Source of the DNA: Treponema sp.
GTDB taxonomy: Bacteria > Spirochaetota > Spirochaetia > Treponematales > Breznakiellaceae
DNA: 34,433 nt
Direction: 5' to 3'
Assembly (NCBI GenBank): GCA_031276815.1
Contig: JAISMJ010000104.1
Location: forward strand, 1 to 34,433
Shown: piece after piece, positions 9,172 through 19,120 of the stretch
Numbering within the stretch: position 1 is the first letter of the stretch
How the letters are laid out: each line of letters opens with the position of its first letter
Translations under genes and position numbers: made by a program
Notes under the pieces: model-generated
Told to the model about the DNA's origin: nothing
What the model saw: the letters and a program-made list of their open reading frames with translations, nothing else
The model's database searches: none

Positions 9172-9778
9172 ACCGATGACGGCGAATGATCTGGATGACG
9201 CGGTGTCTCTGCTTGCGGCGTCATTCCACGATCGTCCTTTTTATAGGTACCTTGCTCCGGACGCGGCCGAACGCCGTATATTCCTTATTGACAACTTCCT
9301 TCAGCGTATTACTCAAGGATTAGGCGTGAATGAAACCGATCTTGCGATAGCGGACGGCAAGGCTGTCGGCATTGCCGTTTGGTCGCCGCCCGCCGCTTCC
9401 GAACCTGACGCAGCGCGTCATACAACAGAAGCTCGCGCTATGGAAGAATCGCTCTCAATGTATTCGGCAGGTTTACGGGAACGGTTCGTATCGTTTATAA
9501 AAACCCTGACTAAAGCGCGGGAGCAAACGATACGGCAGCCTTTTTGGAGTTTGGCGCCGATAGCGGTACTGCCTGATGCGCGGGGAAAAGGCGTCGCTTC
9601 CGCGTTGATTAAAAAGAAACTCAAGGAGATTGACAAACGCTCCCTCCCTTGTTTTTTGGGAACCCAAGATGCGATCAATGTAACTATCTATGAAAAATTC
9701 GGCTTTCAAAAGATGAGAGAAGACCCTATTTCGTCTGATATTATCCATTACACCATGCTTCGATCCGGCGGCGGATAA
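9161..9778 (+). CDS. GNAT-family N-acetyltransferase
   Basis: MDIKPMTANDLDDAVSLLAASF...; LAPIAVLPDARGKGVASALIKKKL acetyl-CoA-binding motif. Confidence 0.8.
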   Translation: MDIKPMTANDLDDAVSLLAASFHDRPFYRYLAPDAAERRIFLIDNFLQRITQGLGVNETDLAIADGKAVGIAVWSPPAASEPDAARHTTEARAMEESLSMYSAGLRERFVSFIKTLTKAREQTIRQPFWSLAPIAVLPDARGKGVASALIKKKLKEIDKRSLPCFLGTQDAINVTIYEKFGFQKMREDPISSDIIHYTMLRSGGG

Positions 9779-9858
9779 CGGATGGACGCGCCTTTGCGCC
9801 ATATAACAGCCGTTATTCAATTTCGGGTAGAAAAGATTATCCGCAATGAGAGTTACAA

Positions 9859-9883
9859 GAGGCGGTTCCAATGGAACCGCCTC
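9859..9883 (+). terminator. Strong hairpin at the end of the transporter/GST/GNAT operon
   Basis: Perfect 11-bp inverted repeat GAGGCGGTTCC-AAT-GGAACCGCCTC. No T-tract follows, so terminator function is uncertain. Confidence 0.5.
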
Positions 9884-10012
9884 ACATAATTAAGATTCGT
9901 AACCATAATAAAGAAATACAACGCTCCGCAAGAGAGTAAACGCCGTATGGGGGATAACGCGCCGGTACGTTTCTCTCCGCGTTCCCCTCGGTATCTTTTC
10001 TCAATGTTCTAA

Positions 10013-10313
10013 AGCCGCGTTTTCCGGCGGTCTTTCATGGAGACTCGCGCCCGCGTGATTTTACATCTTTTTTACATAACTATCACCTATATCACACAAT
10101 TTATAATTACTATCAGAATCAGTTCCAAAACTAATCCGCCCTTGGGCGCCGCTCGTTGAGCGGGTTTTGGAACCGGCGCATCGCGCCGCAGCGCATTACC
10201 ATGCGCGTTATCATTCATCGTTAAAGGAGAAATGACAGATGAAACAGATGAGAAACAGGAAGAGTCTTTTACTGCAATGGGGGGCGTTATGCGTCTTTTT
10301 GACGGCGTTCTCT
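10013..10313 (+). repeat. Second copy of the dispersed leader repeat, overlapping the alkaline phosphatase start
   Basis: See 4504-4776. Confidence 0.8.
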
Positions 10314-11756
10314 GTCGCCCCGCTTTTTGCCGCGGCTTCAGCGGACAGCAAGACGGAGCGGAATACCGCAACGGCTCAAACCGGACAGGCAAAATACGTG
10401 TTCTTGTTTATTGGGGACGGCATGGCTATGCCTCAAATCAGCTCGGCGGAGGTGTTCGCTACGGCGCGTTCGTCTCAAGACGTCGCCATTACCAAGCTGG
10501 GTTTTACCCGTTTTCCGGTATCGGGCTTGACTACCACGCATGACGCGGGAACCTTTATCACCGATTCCGCATCCGCGGGAACCGCGCTTGCTACGGGAAA
10601 CAAGACGTTAAGCGGGGTTATCAACATGGACCCGGGCAAGACAAAAACTTATAGTACCCTAGCCGAATACGCGCACGCGGCGGGCATGAAGATTGGTATT
10701 GTCTCTACCGTTACCTTGAACCACGCGACTCCCGCGTCTTTTTACGCCAAAGTCCCTTCCCGCAGTAATTACTACGATATTGCGGTGCAATTGGCGAACA
10801 GCGGGTTTGAGTATTTCGCGGGCGGCGCGGTGAACCAGCGCGCGGGCAAGAATAACGATCAGCCGGACGCGCTAGAGCTGGCGAAAGCGCGGGGCTATGT
10901 CTATGTTAATTCAAAGGAAGCGTTCACCGCATTGAAAGCCGGCGCGGGCAAGGTTATCGCGGTAAACGCGACGCTTCAAGATGACGGCGCTATGCCCTAC
11001 GAACTTGACCGCGCGCGCGGCGATCTTTCCCTTGCGGACTACACCCGAAAAGGCATTGAGCTTTTGCAGGACAATCCTCACGGCTTTTTTATGATGGTGG
11101 AAGGCGGCAAAGTGGATTGGGCGTGCCACGCCAACGATGCGGGCGCGTCCATTCACGACGTCCTTGCTTTTGACGAGGCGATACGGGCTGCCGTCTCTTT
11201 CGCGGAAGCCCACCCGCGGGAAACGCTCATCGTCGTTACCGGCGATCACGAAACCGGCGGCATGACTATCGGTTTCGCCGGCACCCAGTACGACACGTTT
11301 TTCGACAAGGTTGCGCTTCAGAAAAAGTCCTTTATCGCTTTTAACGCCGATGTATTGTCGCCTTACAAGAAAAACACCACCCGGGAGCGGGCGGCGTTGT
11401 CAGACCTCATTCCGGCGATACAAGAGGCGTTCGGGCTGGACTACGCCAGCCTTTCGGATTTTCAGAAAGAACAGTTGGAATTCGCCTTTCAGCGTTCTAT
11501 GGGCAATGAGATTGAACGTCCGGTTGCGGAGGATCAATACTTGCTCTACGGCGGCTATGAACCTTTAACCGTGAAAATCACCCAGATTATGAACCAGACC
11601 GCGGGCATAGGCTGGACCTCATACGCCCATACCGGCGTTCCGGTGCCGACTTTTGCCAAAGGGGTGCATCAAGAGCTGTTCGGCGGCTATTACGATAATA
11701 CGGACATTTTTAGGAAACTCGCATCCGCGATGAATTTGACCGCAGCTTTGCGATGA
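10239..11756 (+). CDS. Alkaline phosphatase family protein
   Basis: Signal peptide; YVFLFIGDGMAMPQISSAEVFA, FITDSASAGTALATGNKT, VVTGDHETGGMTIGF metal/serine active-site motifs. Confidence 0.92.
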   Translation: MKQMRNRKSLLLQWGALCVFLTAFSVAPLFAAASADSKTERNTATAQTGQAKYVFLFIGDGMAMPQISSAEVFATARSSQDVAITKLGFTRFPVSGLTTTHDAGTFITDSASAGTALATGNKTLSGVINMDPGKTKTYSTLAEYAHAAGMKIGIVSTVTLNHATPASFYAKVPSRSNYYDIAVQLANSGFEYFAGGAVNQRAGKNNDQPDALELAKARGYVYVNSKEAFTALKAGAGKVIAVNATLQDDGAMPYELDRARGDLSLADYTRKGIELLQDNPHGFFMMVEGGKVDWACHANDAGASIHDVLAFDEAIRAAVSFAEAHPRETLIVVTGDHETGGMTIGFAGTQYDTFFDKVALQKKSFIAFNADVLSPYKKNTTRERAALSDLIPAIQEAFGLDYASLSDFQKEQLEFAFQRSMGNEIERPVAEDQYLLYGGYEPLTVKITQIMNQTAGIGWTSYAHTGVPVPTFAKGVHQELFGGYYDNTDIFRKLASAMNLTAALR

Positions 11757-11768
11757 GAGGTGTTTAAG

Positions 11769-12944
11769 ATGAACGATACCAGCGCAAAGGAACGAAAAGC
11801 AGTCCGCGCTACAGGCTTCCGGCAGGAAAACAAACGGGACGGCGTCTTTGCGCTGGTATCCGTGATCAGCGTGATTATCTGTCTGGCGCTGCCCACCGGG
11901 TTTGAAGGGAGCGCGGCGGCGGGCGGCGTGAAACCGGCTCGCGGCAGGATCATTGACGTTAATAACGAGCGAGTAAAGATCACGGGTCCGGTGAAGCAGG
12001 GAGAGCAGCAGTTGGAAGTTGAAATACGCTCCGGACCCTTTAAGGGGCAGGTCTTTTCCGGCTCGAACAACCTCATGGGTAAGATGGAACTGGATAAACT
12101 GTTCGCGACCGGCGATGAAGCGCTGGTAACGGTGAGCGTTTCTGAAGACGGCGCGTTGCGGCATGTTCACGTCATCGACCATTACCGCACCAATAAAACC
12201 GTGTTCCTCTGCGCGATCTTTTTTGTGTTCATCATTCTTATTATGGGATGGATGGGGGTGAAGATCGTCATTACCTTTGTATTCACCGCCGTTGTTCTGA
12301 TCCGTATATTGTTCCCCGCCATGCTGCGCGGCTGGGATCCCATCGCGGCTTCAGTGATTATCACGACCATACTCACCGCGGTGATCATCTTCCTCGTGGG
12401 CGGTCTCACCAAGCGGGGAGTTACCGCTTTCGCCGGTTCTATGGGAGGCGTCCTTCTCACATCCTCGCTGGCGTTTTTCTTTACCTACTGGTTTAAGATA
12501 CACGGAGCCGTGCGTCCCTTTGCCGAAACCCTTATCTATTCGGGGTACACCCACCTGAACATCGCCCATCTCTTTATTTCCGGTATTTTTCTTGCTTCAT
12601 CGGGAGCCATCATGGATCTCTCAATGGATATAGCGTCCGCAATGGACGAAATTAAGAAGCAACATCCCGCCATTACCCGTTTCAATCTCATCAAAAGCGG
12701 CGTTTCCGTATCCCGCCACGTTGCCGGCACTATGGCTACCACCCTGCTGCTGGCATACTCCGCCGAATATACGGCTATGATTATGACCTTTATCGCACAG
12801 GGAGTACCGTTGGAAAACGTTATTAACATGGTGTGGGTTTCTTCGGAAATAGTGCATACGCTGGTAGGCTGTTTTGGGCTGACGCTTGTCGCGCCTCTCA
12901 CGGTATTCGCCGGCGGCATTATTCTCGGAGGAAGAACCGCGTGA
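11769..12944 (+). CDS. YibE/F-family membrane protein
   Basis: GRIIDVNNERVKITG N-terminal domain, then multi-TM with SSGAIMDLSMDIASAMDEIKKQHP. ATG at 11769 preferred over GTG at 11760. Confidence 0.82.
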   Translation: MNDTSAKERKAVRATGFRQENKRDGVFALVSVISVIICLALPTGFEGSAAAGGVKPARGRIIDVNNERVKITGPVKQGEQQLEVEIRSGPFKGQVFSGSNNLMGKMELDKLFATGDEALVTVSVSEDGALRHVHVIDHYRTNKTVFLCAIFFVFIILIMGWMGVKIVITFVFTAVVLIRILFPAMLRGWDPIAASVIITTILTAVIIFLVGGLTKRGVTAFAGSMGGVLLTSSLAFFFTYWFKIHGAVRPFAETLIYSGYTHLNIAHLFISGIFLASSGAIMDLSMDIASAMDEIKKQHPAITRFNLIKSGVSVSRHVAGTMATTLLLAYSAEYTAMIMTFIAQGVPLENVINMVWVSSEIVHTLVGCFGLTLVAPLTVFAGGIILGGRTA

Positions 12945-13027
12945 AAGGCGGCTTATAGCGCCATCCAAAGCCGCGCCATTCTCCGCAGTATGGAACGCAT
13001 CATACGCAATGAGGGTTGACATGAACC

Positions 13028-13825
13028 TGTTGAAAGCGTTCATGAAATGCTATTGAAAGTATTCGTGTAGTGTTGTTGAAAGCGTTCATGCAGCCTTGTT
13101 GAAAGTGTCTATACAACATTGTTGAAAGAATTCGTGTAGTGCTGTTGAAACTGTTTATGTAGTGTTGTTGAAAGAATTTATGCAATGTTATTGAAAGTAT
13201 TCATGCAACGTTGTTGAAAAAATTCGTGTAGTGTTATTGAAAGTGTTTATATAGTGCTATTGAAAGAGTTCGTCCATGCTGTAAAAAAAGTTCGTGCAGT
13301 GCTGTTGAAAGTGTCTATACAGCATTGTTGAAGGTATTTATGCAGTGCTGTTGAAAGTATTAGTGCAGCGTTGTTGAAAGAATTCGTGTAGTGTTATTGA
13401 AGGTGTTTATACAGTGTTGTTGAAAAAGTTCGTGCAGTATTGTTGAAAGTGTCTATACAACATTGTTGAAAGAATTCGTGTAGTGTTATTGAAGGTGTTT
13501 ATATAGTGCTATTGAAAGAGTTCGTCCATGCTGTTGAAATTGTCTATACAACATTGTTGAAATTATTCGTGTAGTGCTGTTGAAACTGTTTATACAGCGT
13601 TGCTGAAGGTGTTCGTGCAGTATTGTTGAAAGAATTCGTGCAGTGTTATTGAAGGTGTTTATACAATGCTGTTGAAAAAGTTCGTGCAGCGTTGTTGAAA
13701 GTGTTTCAACAGTATTGTTGAAGGTGTTTCAACAGTGCGGTTGAAAGTGTTCGTGCAGTGCTGCACGAAGTGTTCGTGCAAGGCTGTTGAAAGTGTTCGT
13801 GCAAGCACGAATACTTCGTGAATAA
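13028..13825 (+). repeat. 23-bp tandem array 1 (roughly 34 degenerate units, consensus about TGTTGAAAGTGTTCGTGCAGTGC)
   Basis: Consecutive 23-bp units read directly, e.g. 13028-13050, 13051-13073, 13074-13096. No unique spacers. Confidence 0.95.
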
Positions 13826-13875
13826 GACGAGTGTTCCAGCAACTTTTAGATTGAAACAACGTCTAAACCAACGTC

Positions 13876-15618
13876 ATGATTTCTTTAGCAAAACAGACCT
13901 TGTCCGAATTATGCCAAAGCTCATCCGTGAGATTCAAGAACCGGATAGCGTTTGAGATTTACCGCGATGCATACACCTATGACCGCATTACCTACGGGGA
14001 ATTCGGCGGGCTTGCGCGGCGGTTCGCCTCGCTGCTTATCTCGCTCGGCGTAAAGCCTGCGGATCGCGTGATGCTCATCGCCGAGAACCGTCCGGAATGG
14101 GCTATCGCCTATTTCGGCATCGCCCAAGCCGGCGCCGTGTGCATTCCGCTGCTCGTTGATTTTTCCCGCGAACAGATACGCGCCATTATCAGCCACGCCG
14201 GGCCGTCCGCTCTGTGCGTAACGGAAAAGACCCTGCCGAACATAGCGGGCATACCGGAAGAAGATGCGCGGGGAGCGGCGCTTCCGGTTATTTATCTTGA
14301 CAGCATTGAAAACATGCGCACAGAGACGCGCGCGCAGAGAAACGAGCCTGACGCCAGCGCGCTTGTCTCCATACGGGGCAGTGTGAAACGGCTTTTCCTG
14401 CGCGATAGGGAGCGGTTTCCCGATACGGAAGAAGACGGCGTAGCGGCGATTGTATACACGTCAGGAACGCTCGGCGACAGTAAAGGCGTCATGCTTTCCA
14501 ACCGCAATCTGGTATGGACGGCGCGCGCCGCATGCAAAAGAATGAAGATATACCCGCGAGACCGCTGCCTTTCAGTTATTCCGCTTGCCCATACGTATGA
14601 GTGTACTATCGGCTTGATAAGCATCGTGTTCAACGGGGCGTCGGTCGTGTACCTCGATAGACCTCCGTCTCCGTCCGTTCTGGCGGACGCGATGCAGGCG
14701 CTGAAGCCGACCCTGATGCTTACGGTTCCGCTCTTTATCGAGAAACTCTACCATTCCCGCATCGCGCCCCGCCTTTCCAAGAGCGTACTGTACCGGTTCC
14801 CGCTTACCCGCCGCATAGCGGAGCGTCTTGCCGGACGCGCACTCCTCGCGGCTTTCGGCGGGGGCTTGCGGTTTTTAGGAGTCGGCGGCGCGGCTCTTGC
14901 GGACGAAGTAGAGCGTTTTCTGTGGAACGCGCAGTTTCCGTATGCGCCGGGCTACGGTCTTACCGAAGCGTCTCCGCTTGTGGCGGGAACCGCGCCGTAC
15001 CGCTTCCGGTTCCGCTCATCGGGCAAACCGCTTGAGGGCGTGGAGGCGCGTGTTGCGGCGCGTGCCGGAGATCGCGCGGAGGACTTCGCCGCAGCCCGTG
15101 ACTATAGCGACGCCGGCGGCTATGGTGAAATTCAAGTGCGGGGACCCAACGTGATGTCCGGCTATTACCGCAATGAGCAGGCGACGCGGGAGGCGTTCAC
15201 CGAAGACGGGTGGCTTAAAACAGGCGATGCGGGATATGTTGACGGGAACGGCTATCTCTTTATTCGGGGCAGGCTCAAAACCATGATAGTAACTTCCTCC
15301 GGTGAAAATATCTATCCTGAAGACATTGAACTACTGCTGCGGCAATCGCCGCTTGTGGAGGACGCGCTTGTGTGTTCCGGCGAAAACGGGGAACTCGTTG
15401 CGCTCATTGTTCCCTCCGCGGCGGCGTATGCCGCTATGGAAAAGACCGAAACACGGGACACATTACGGCGCTCCCTGAACAAGCGGCTCGCGGCGTTTTC
15501 CCGTATCGACCGCATTGAAGTTATGACGGCGCCATTCGAGAAGACGCCCACAGGCAAGATTAAGCGGTTTTTGTATACGCGCTCTTGTATGCGTCCGGCT
15601 AGACCCGGCTGCGAATAA
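13876..15618 (+). CDS. AMP-forming acyl-CoA synthetase (long-chain fatty-acid CoA ligase-like)
   Basis: IVYTSGTLGDSKGVMLSNRNL, GYGLTEASPLVAG, GWLKTGDAGYVDGNGYLFIRGRLKTMIVTSSGENIYPEDIE, TPTGKIKRF. Confidence 0.93.
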   Translation: MISLAKQTLSELCQSSSVRFKNRIAFEIYRDAYTYDRITYGEFGGLARRFASLLISLGVKPADRVMLIAENRPEWAIAYFGIAQAGAVCIPLLVDFSREQIRAIISHAGPSALCVTEKTLPNIAGIPEEDARGAALPVIYLDSIENMRTETRAQRNEPDASALVSIRGSVKRLFLRDRERFPDTEEDGVAAIVYTSGTLGDSKGVMLSNRNLVWTARAACKRMKIYPRDRCLSVIPLAHTYECTIGLISIVFNGASVVYLDRPPSPSVLADAMQALKPTLMLTVPLFIEKLYHSRIAPRLSKSVLYRFPLTRRIAERLAGRALLAAFGGGLRFLGVGGAALADEVERFLWNAQFPYAPGYGLTEASPLVAGTAPYRFRFRSSGKPLEGVEARVAARAGDRAEDFAAARDYSDAGGYGEIQVRGPNVMSGYYRNEQATREAFTEDGWLKTGDAGYVDGNGYLFIRGRLKTMIVTSSGENIYPEDIELLLRQSPLVEDALVCSGENGELVALIVPSAAAYAAMEKTETRDTLRRSLNKRLAAFSRIDRIEVMTAPFEKTPTGKIKRFLYTRSCMRPARPGCE

Positions 15619-15940
15619 AAACCGGTCTAGCGCGATACACGGGGGCGGTCATACCCAATGGCGGCATCGGCTCTCTGTCCGCTGCCCGCGGCTCCGCTGG
15701 CTTGTTTTCAGTGTGAACGCCGTTTTCCCCCTCCGCCCCGCCAGTGCTATTGTTTTGCCGTTCTAGGTTCTATACCAACACGCGCTAGTTGTCCGGCGTT
15801 TAACCCGTATTCATGCGATCTCCGGAAATCCCGCCGCTTCCCCGCCGCTCTCTCCCTTCACGATGTATAGACGTTTGTATAGGCGGCTTCACGATTCCGG
15901 CTGGCTTGCTACAAGCGAAAGCGTCCGCCAGAGCAACGCC

Positions 15941-17943
15941 GCACGAAGTGTTCGTGCAATACTGCACGAACACCTTCAACAGCACTGTTGAAACACCTTC
16001 AACCGTGCTGTTGAAACACCTTCAACAACGCTGTTGGAACACCTTCAACAACGCTGTTGAAACACCTTCAACAATACTGCACGAACACTTTCAACAATAT
16101 CGCATGAACGCTTTAAGCAATATGGCATAAATACTTTAAGCAATATGGCATGAACACTTTAAGCAATATAGCATAAACACTTTAAGCAATATGGCATGAA
16201 TACTTTAAGCAATATAGCATGAATACTTTAAGCAATACGGCATGAATACTTTAAGCAATATAGCATGAATACTTTAAGCAATATGGCATGAATACTTTAA
16301 GCAATATAGCATGAATACTTTGAGCAATACGGTACGAACACTTTAAGCAATATAGCATGAATACTTTTAACAATATGGCACGAACACTTTAAGCAATACG
16401 GCATGAACACTTTCAAAAATGCTGTATAAACTAAGCAACACGGCATGAATACTTTAAGCAATATAGCATGAACGCTTTCAACAACATGGCATGAATACTT
16501 TAAGCAATATAGCATAAACACTTTCAACAAAATAGCATGAACACTTTAAGCAATACGGCATGAACGCTTTAAGCAACACCGCACGAATATTTAAGCAATA
16601 CAGCATGAACACTTTGTACAAGATTGCACGAACACTTTAAGGCAACACCACACGAATATTTAAGCAATATGGCACGAACACTTTTAACAATATAGCATAA
16701 ACACTTTAAGCAACACGGCATGAACGCTTTAAGCAATATAGCATGAATACTTTTACAATATGGCACGAACACTTTCAACAACATGGCATGAACGCTTTAA
16801 GCAATACGGCATGAACACTTTGTACAGTACGGCACGAACACTTTCAATAATATAGCATGAACATTTTAAGCAATATAGCATGAATACTTTCAACAACACT
16901 GCACGAACACTTTAAGCAATATGGCATGAACACTTTAAGCAATACGGCATGAACACTTTAAGCAATACGGCATGAACACTTTCAACAAAATAGCATGAAC
17001 ACTTTAAGCAATACGGCATGAATACTTTAAGCAATATAGCATGAATACTTTAAGCAAAATAGCATGAACACTTTAAGCAATACGGCATGAATACTTTAAG
17101 CAATATAGCATGAATACTTTGAGCAATACGGTACGAACACTTTAAGCAATACGGCATGAACACTTTGAGCAATATAGCATGAATACTTTAAGTAATATAA
17201 CATGAATACTTTGAGCAATACGGTACGAACACTTTAAGCAATACGGCATGAACGCTTTAAGCAATATGGCATGAATACTTTAAGCAATATAGCATGAATA
17301 CTTTAAGCAATACGGCATGAACACTTTCAAAAATGCTGTATAAACACTTTAAGCAACACCGCATGAACATTTTAAGTAACACGGCATGAATACTTTAAGC
17401 AATATAGTATGAATACTTTAAGCAATATGGCATGAACGCTTTCAAAAACGCTGTATAAAACTTTAAGCAACACCGCATGAATATTTTAAGTAACACGGCA
17501 TGAATACTTTAAGCAATATAGCATGAATACTTTCAACAACACTGCACGAACACTTTAAGCAATATAGCATGAATACTTTAAGCAATATAGCATGAATACT
17601 TTAAGCAATACGGCATGAACACTTTCAACAAAATAGCATGAACACTTTAAGCAATACGGCATGAACACTTTAAGCAATATAGCATGAACACTTTAAGCAA
17701 TACGGCATGAATACTTTGTACAACATGGCATGAACGCTTTAAGCAATACGGCATAAACACTTTGTGCAACACGGCACGAACACTTTCAACAATATAGCAC
17801 AGACATTTTAAGCAATATGGCATAAATACTTTAAGTAACATTGCATGAACACTTTAAGTAATATGGCATGAACACTTTAAGTAACATTGCATGAATACTT
17901 TCAACAATATAGCACAGACACTTTAAGCAATATGGCACGAACC
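15941..17943 (-). repeat. 23-bp tandem array 2 (roughly 87 degenerate units, inverted relative to arrays 1 and 3)
   Basis: Plus-strand unit ACTTTAAGCAATATGGCATGAAC; reverse complement TGCTTAAAGTGTTCATGCCATAT aligns with the array 1 and 3 units. Confidence 0.95.
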
Positions 17944-18358
17944 GTACGATAGGCTTCTGTCCGCTCGTTCAACAGACGGTTATACAAAAAGCGTCCGACC
18001 GTCTTGTTCAGAAACACACGCTGTTCGAGCCGGATATATGCTGACCTTCAAGACCCTTTATATGTTCATGTTGCATGTCTTATAACGCTTGTCTTTGTAA
18101 CATGAGCCATTGTTAGAACATAGCCCAGTGCGCCGTCCGCAGCGTAAGACGACCGCGTTTGCCTTTCTTCAGTATGCGTCAATGGCATTGTTTCCGCATA
18201 TCCACACATAGTTCATCCTCATCAGTATCCCATGCGATACTGATCGCAGCGTTTCCCTTTTTCAGACAAATAGCCGCGTTATAGGATTTCCTTCAAATAT
18301 GTTTTTCTAAAGCAAAGTAATGTAACCGGCTTTTACGGCGGTTGTTATCATTATAACG

Positions 18359-18384
18359 TCCGGTCCAGATGCGCTGGAGCCGGA
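18359..18384 (+). promoter_or_regulatory. Dyad upstream of superoxide reductase, possible operator or leader hairpin
   Basis: TCCGG-TCCAG-ATGCG-CTGGA-g-CCGGA (10 bp of pairing, one bulge), followed by a -10-like TATACT (18388-18393) and the SD AAGGAGG. Confidence 0.4.
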
Positions 18385-18419
18385 TCCTATACTAAACTTA
18401 TACCTAATAAGGAGGTTTT

Positions 18420-18797
18420 ATGGCAAAACAATTTGATGTGTTCAAATGCGGCGTATGCGGCGCCGTAATTGAAGTATTACAGGGCAGCGGCTGCGATCCG
18501 GTATGCTGCGGACAGCCCATGCGGCATCTTACCGAAAACACAGTGGAGGCGGCGCAAGAAAAACACATTCCGGTCATTGAAAAAATTGACGGCGGCTACA
18601 AGGTGTCCGTCGGATCGGTAACGCACCCTATGGAAGAAAAGCATTATATTGCATGGATAGAATTGCTGGCGGATGGCGTCTCGTACAAAAGGCTCCTGAA
18701 AGCCGGCGAAAAACCGGAAGCGGTGTTTGCGGTAGACGCGGCACACGTTGCCGCCCGTGAATATTGCACCCTGCATGGACTGTGGAGCGCGCGTTAG
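18420..18797 (+). CDS. dfx: Desulfoferrodoxin (two-iron superoxide reductase)
   Basis: [13 protein letters not shown]...CCGQPM (center I), [35 protein letters not shown] (center II ligands). Confidence 0.96.
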   Translation: MAKQFDVFKCGVCGAVIEVLQGSGCDPVCCGQPMRHLTENTVEAAQEKHIPVIEKIDGGYKVSVGSVTHPMEEKHYIAWIELLADGVSYKRLLKAGEKPEAVFAVDAAHVAAREYCTLHGLWSAR

Positions 18798-18876
18798 TAC
18801 GCGCAGTGATGAACGCGGCGGATCGCATGTATAAAGCGAAGGAAGCGCGAGTACAGAGACGCCGCTGATGAGAAGG

Positions 18877-18902
18877 GTATACCGGCGTTCACGCCGGTAT
18901 AC
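18877..18902 (+). terminator. Hairpin downstream of superoxide reductase
   Basis: Perfect 11-bp stem GTATACCGGCG-TTCA-CGCCGGTATAC; followed by an AT-rich stretch rather than a T-run. Confidence 0.45.
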
Positions 18903-18916
18903 ATATACTATAGCCG

Positions 18917-18960
18917 TATGAGACCTAGTGGTCTCATATGAGACCTAGCGGTCTGAGACC
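18917..18960 (+). repeat. Tandem dyad TATGAGACC-TAGY-GGTCT
   Basis: TATGAGACC-TAGT-GGTCTCATA (18917-18938), then TATGAGACC-TAGC-GGTCTGAGACC (from 18937). Confidence 0.85.
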
Positions 18961-19120
18961 AATGCCCGCCGTTGGCGGGAAGCCTGCGAATACGTTGGCG
19001 CTAACCGCCGTCATTGCCGGCGGCGAAACCAACGGAGAAGAAGCAGGAAATAATACGCTGCAAACCGCTCCTCTGAAAGAGCGAGTAGGTTTGAGTACGT
19101 TTATAAGGCAGGTTACTATT

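Noticed and set aside
13000-13859. ORFs 13000-13185 and 13659-13859 (minus)
   Set aside because: Also read-throughs of array 1, low complexity, no start signals or domain.
15658-15985. Small ORFs 15658-15870 and 15800-15985 between the acyl-CoA synthetase and array 2
   Set aside because: Proline/arginine-rich composition, no SD or domain. May be a dispersed intergenic segment but not supportable as a gene from sequence alone.
16297-17841. ORFs 16297-16530, 16569-16784, 17647-17841 (minus; LLKVFMPYCLKCSCHIV-type peptides)
   Set aside because: They are read-throughs of array 2. The 23-bp period cycles frames and GCTTAA units introduce TAA, so the ORFs exist only where chance unit variants avoid stops.
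13028-17943. CRISPR array interpretation of the repeats
   Set aside because: Units are contiguous 23-mers with gradual variation and no unique spacers; no cas genes are visible.
17961-18060. tRNA-like GTTCGAGCC segment near 18030
   Set aside because: No acceptor, D or anticodon arms could be assembled around it.
18938-19120. N-terminal extension of rubredoxin in ORF 18938-19282
   Set aside because: The extension starts inside a hairpin and has no homology features; rubredoxin is complete from ATG 19121.
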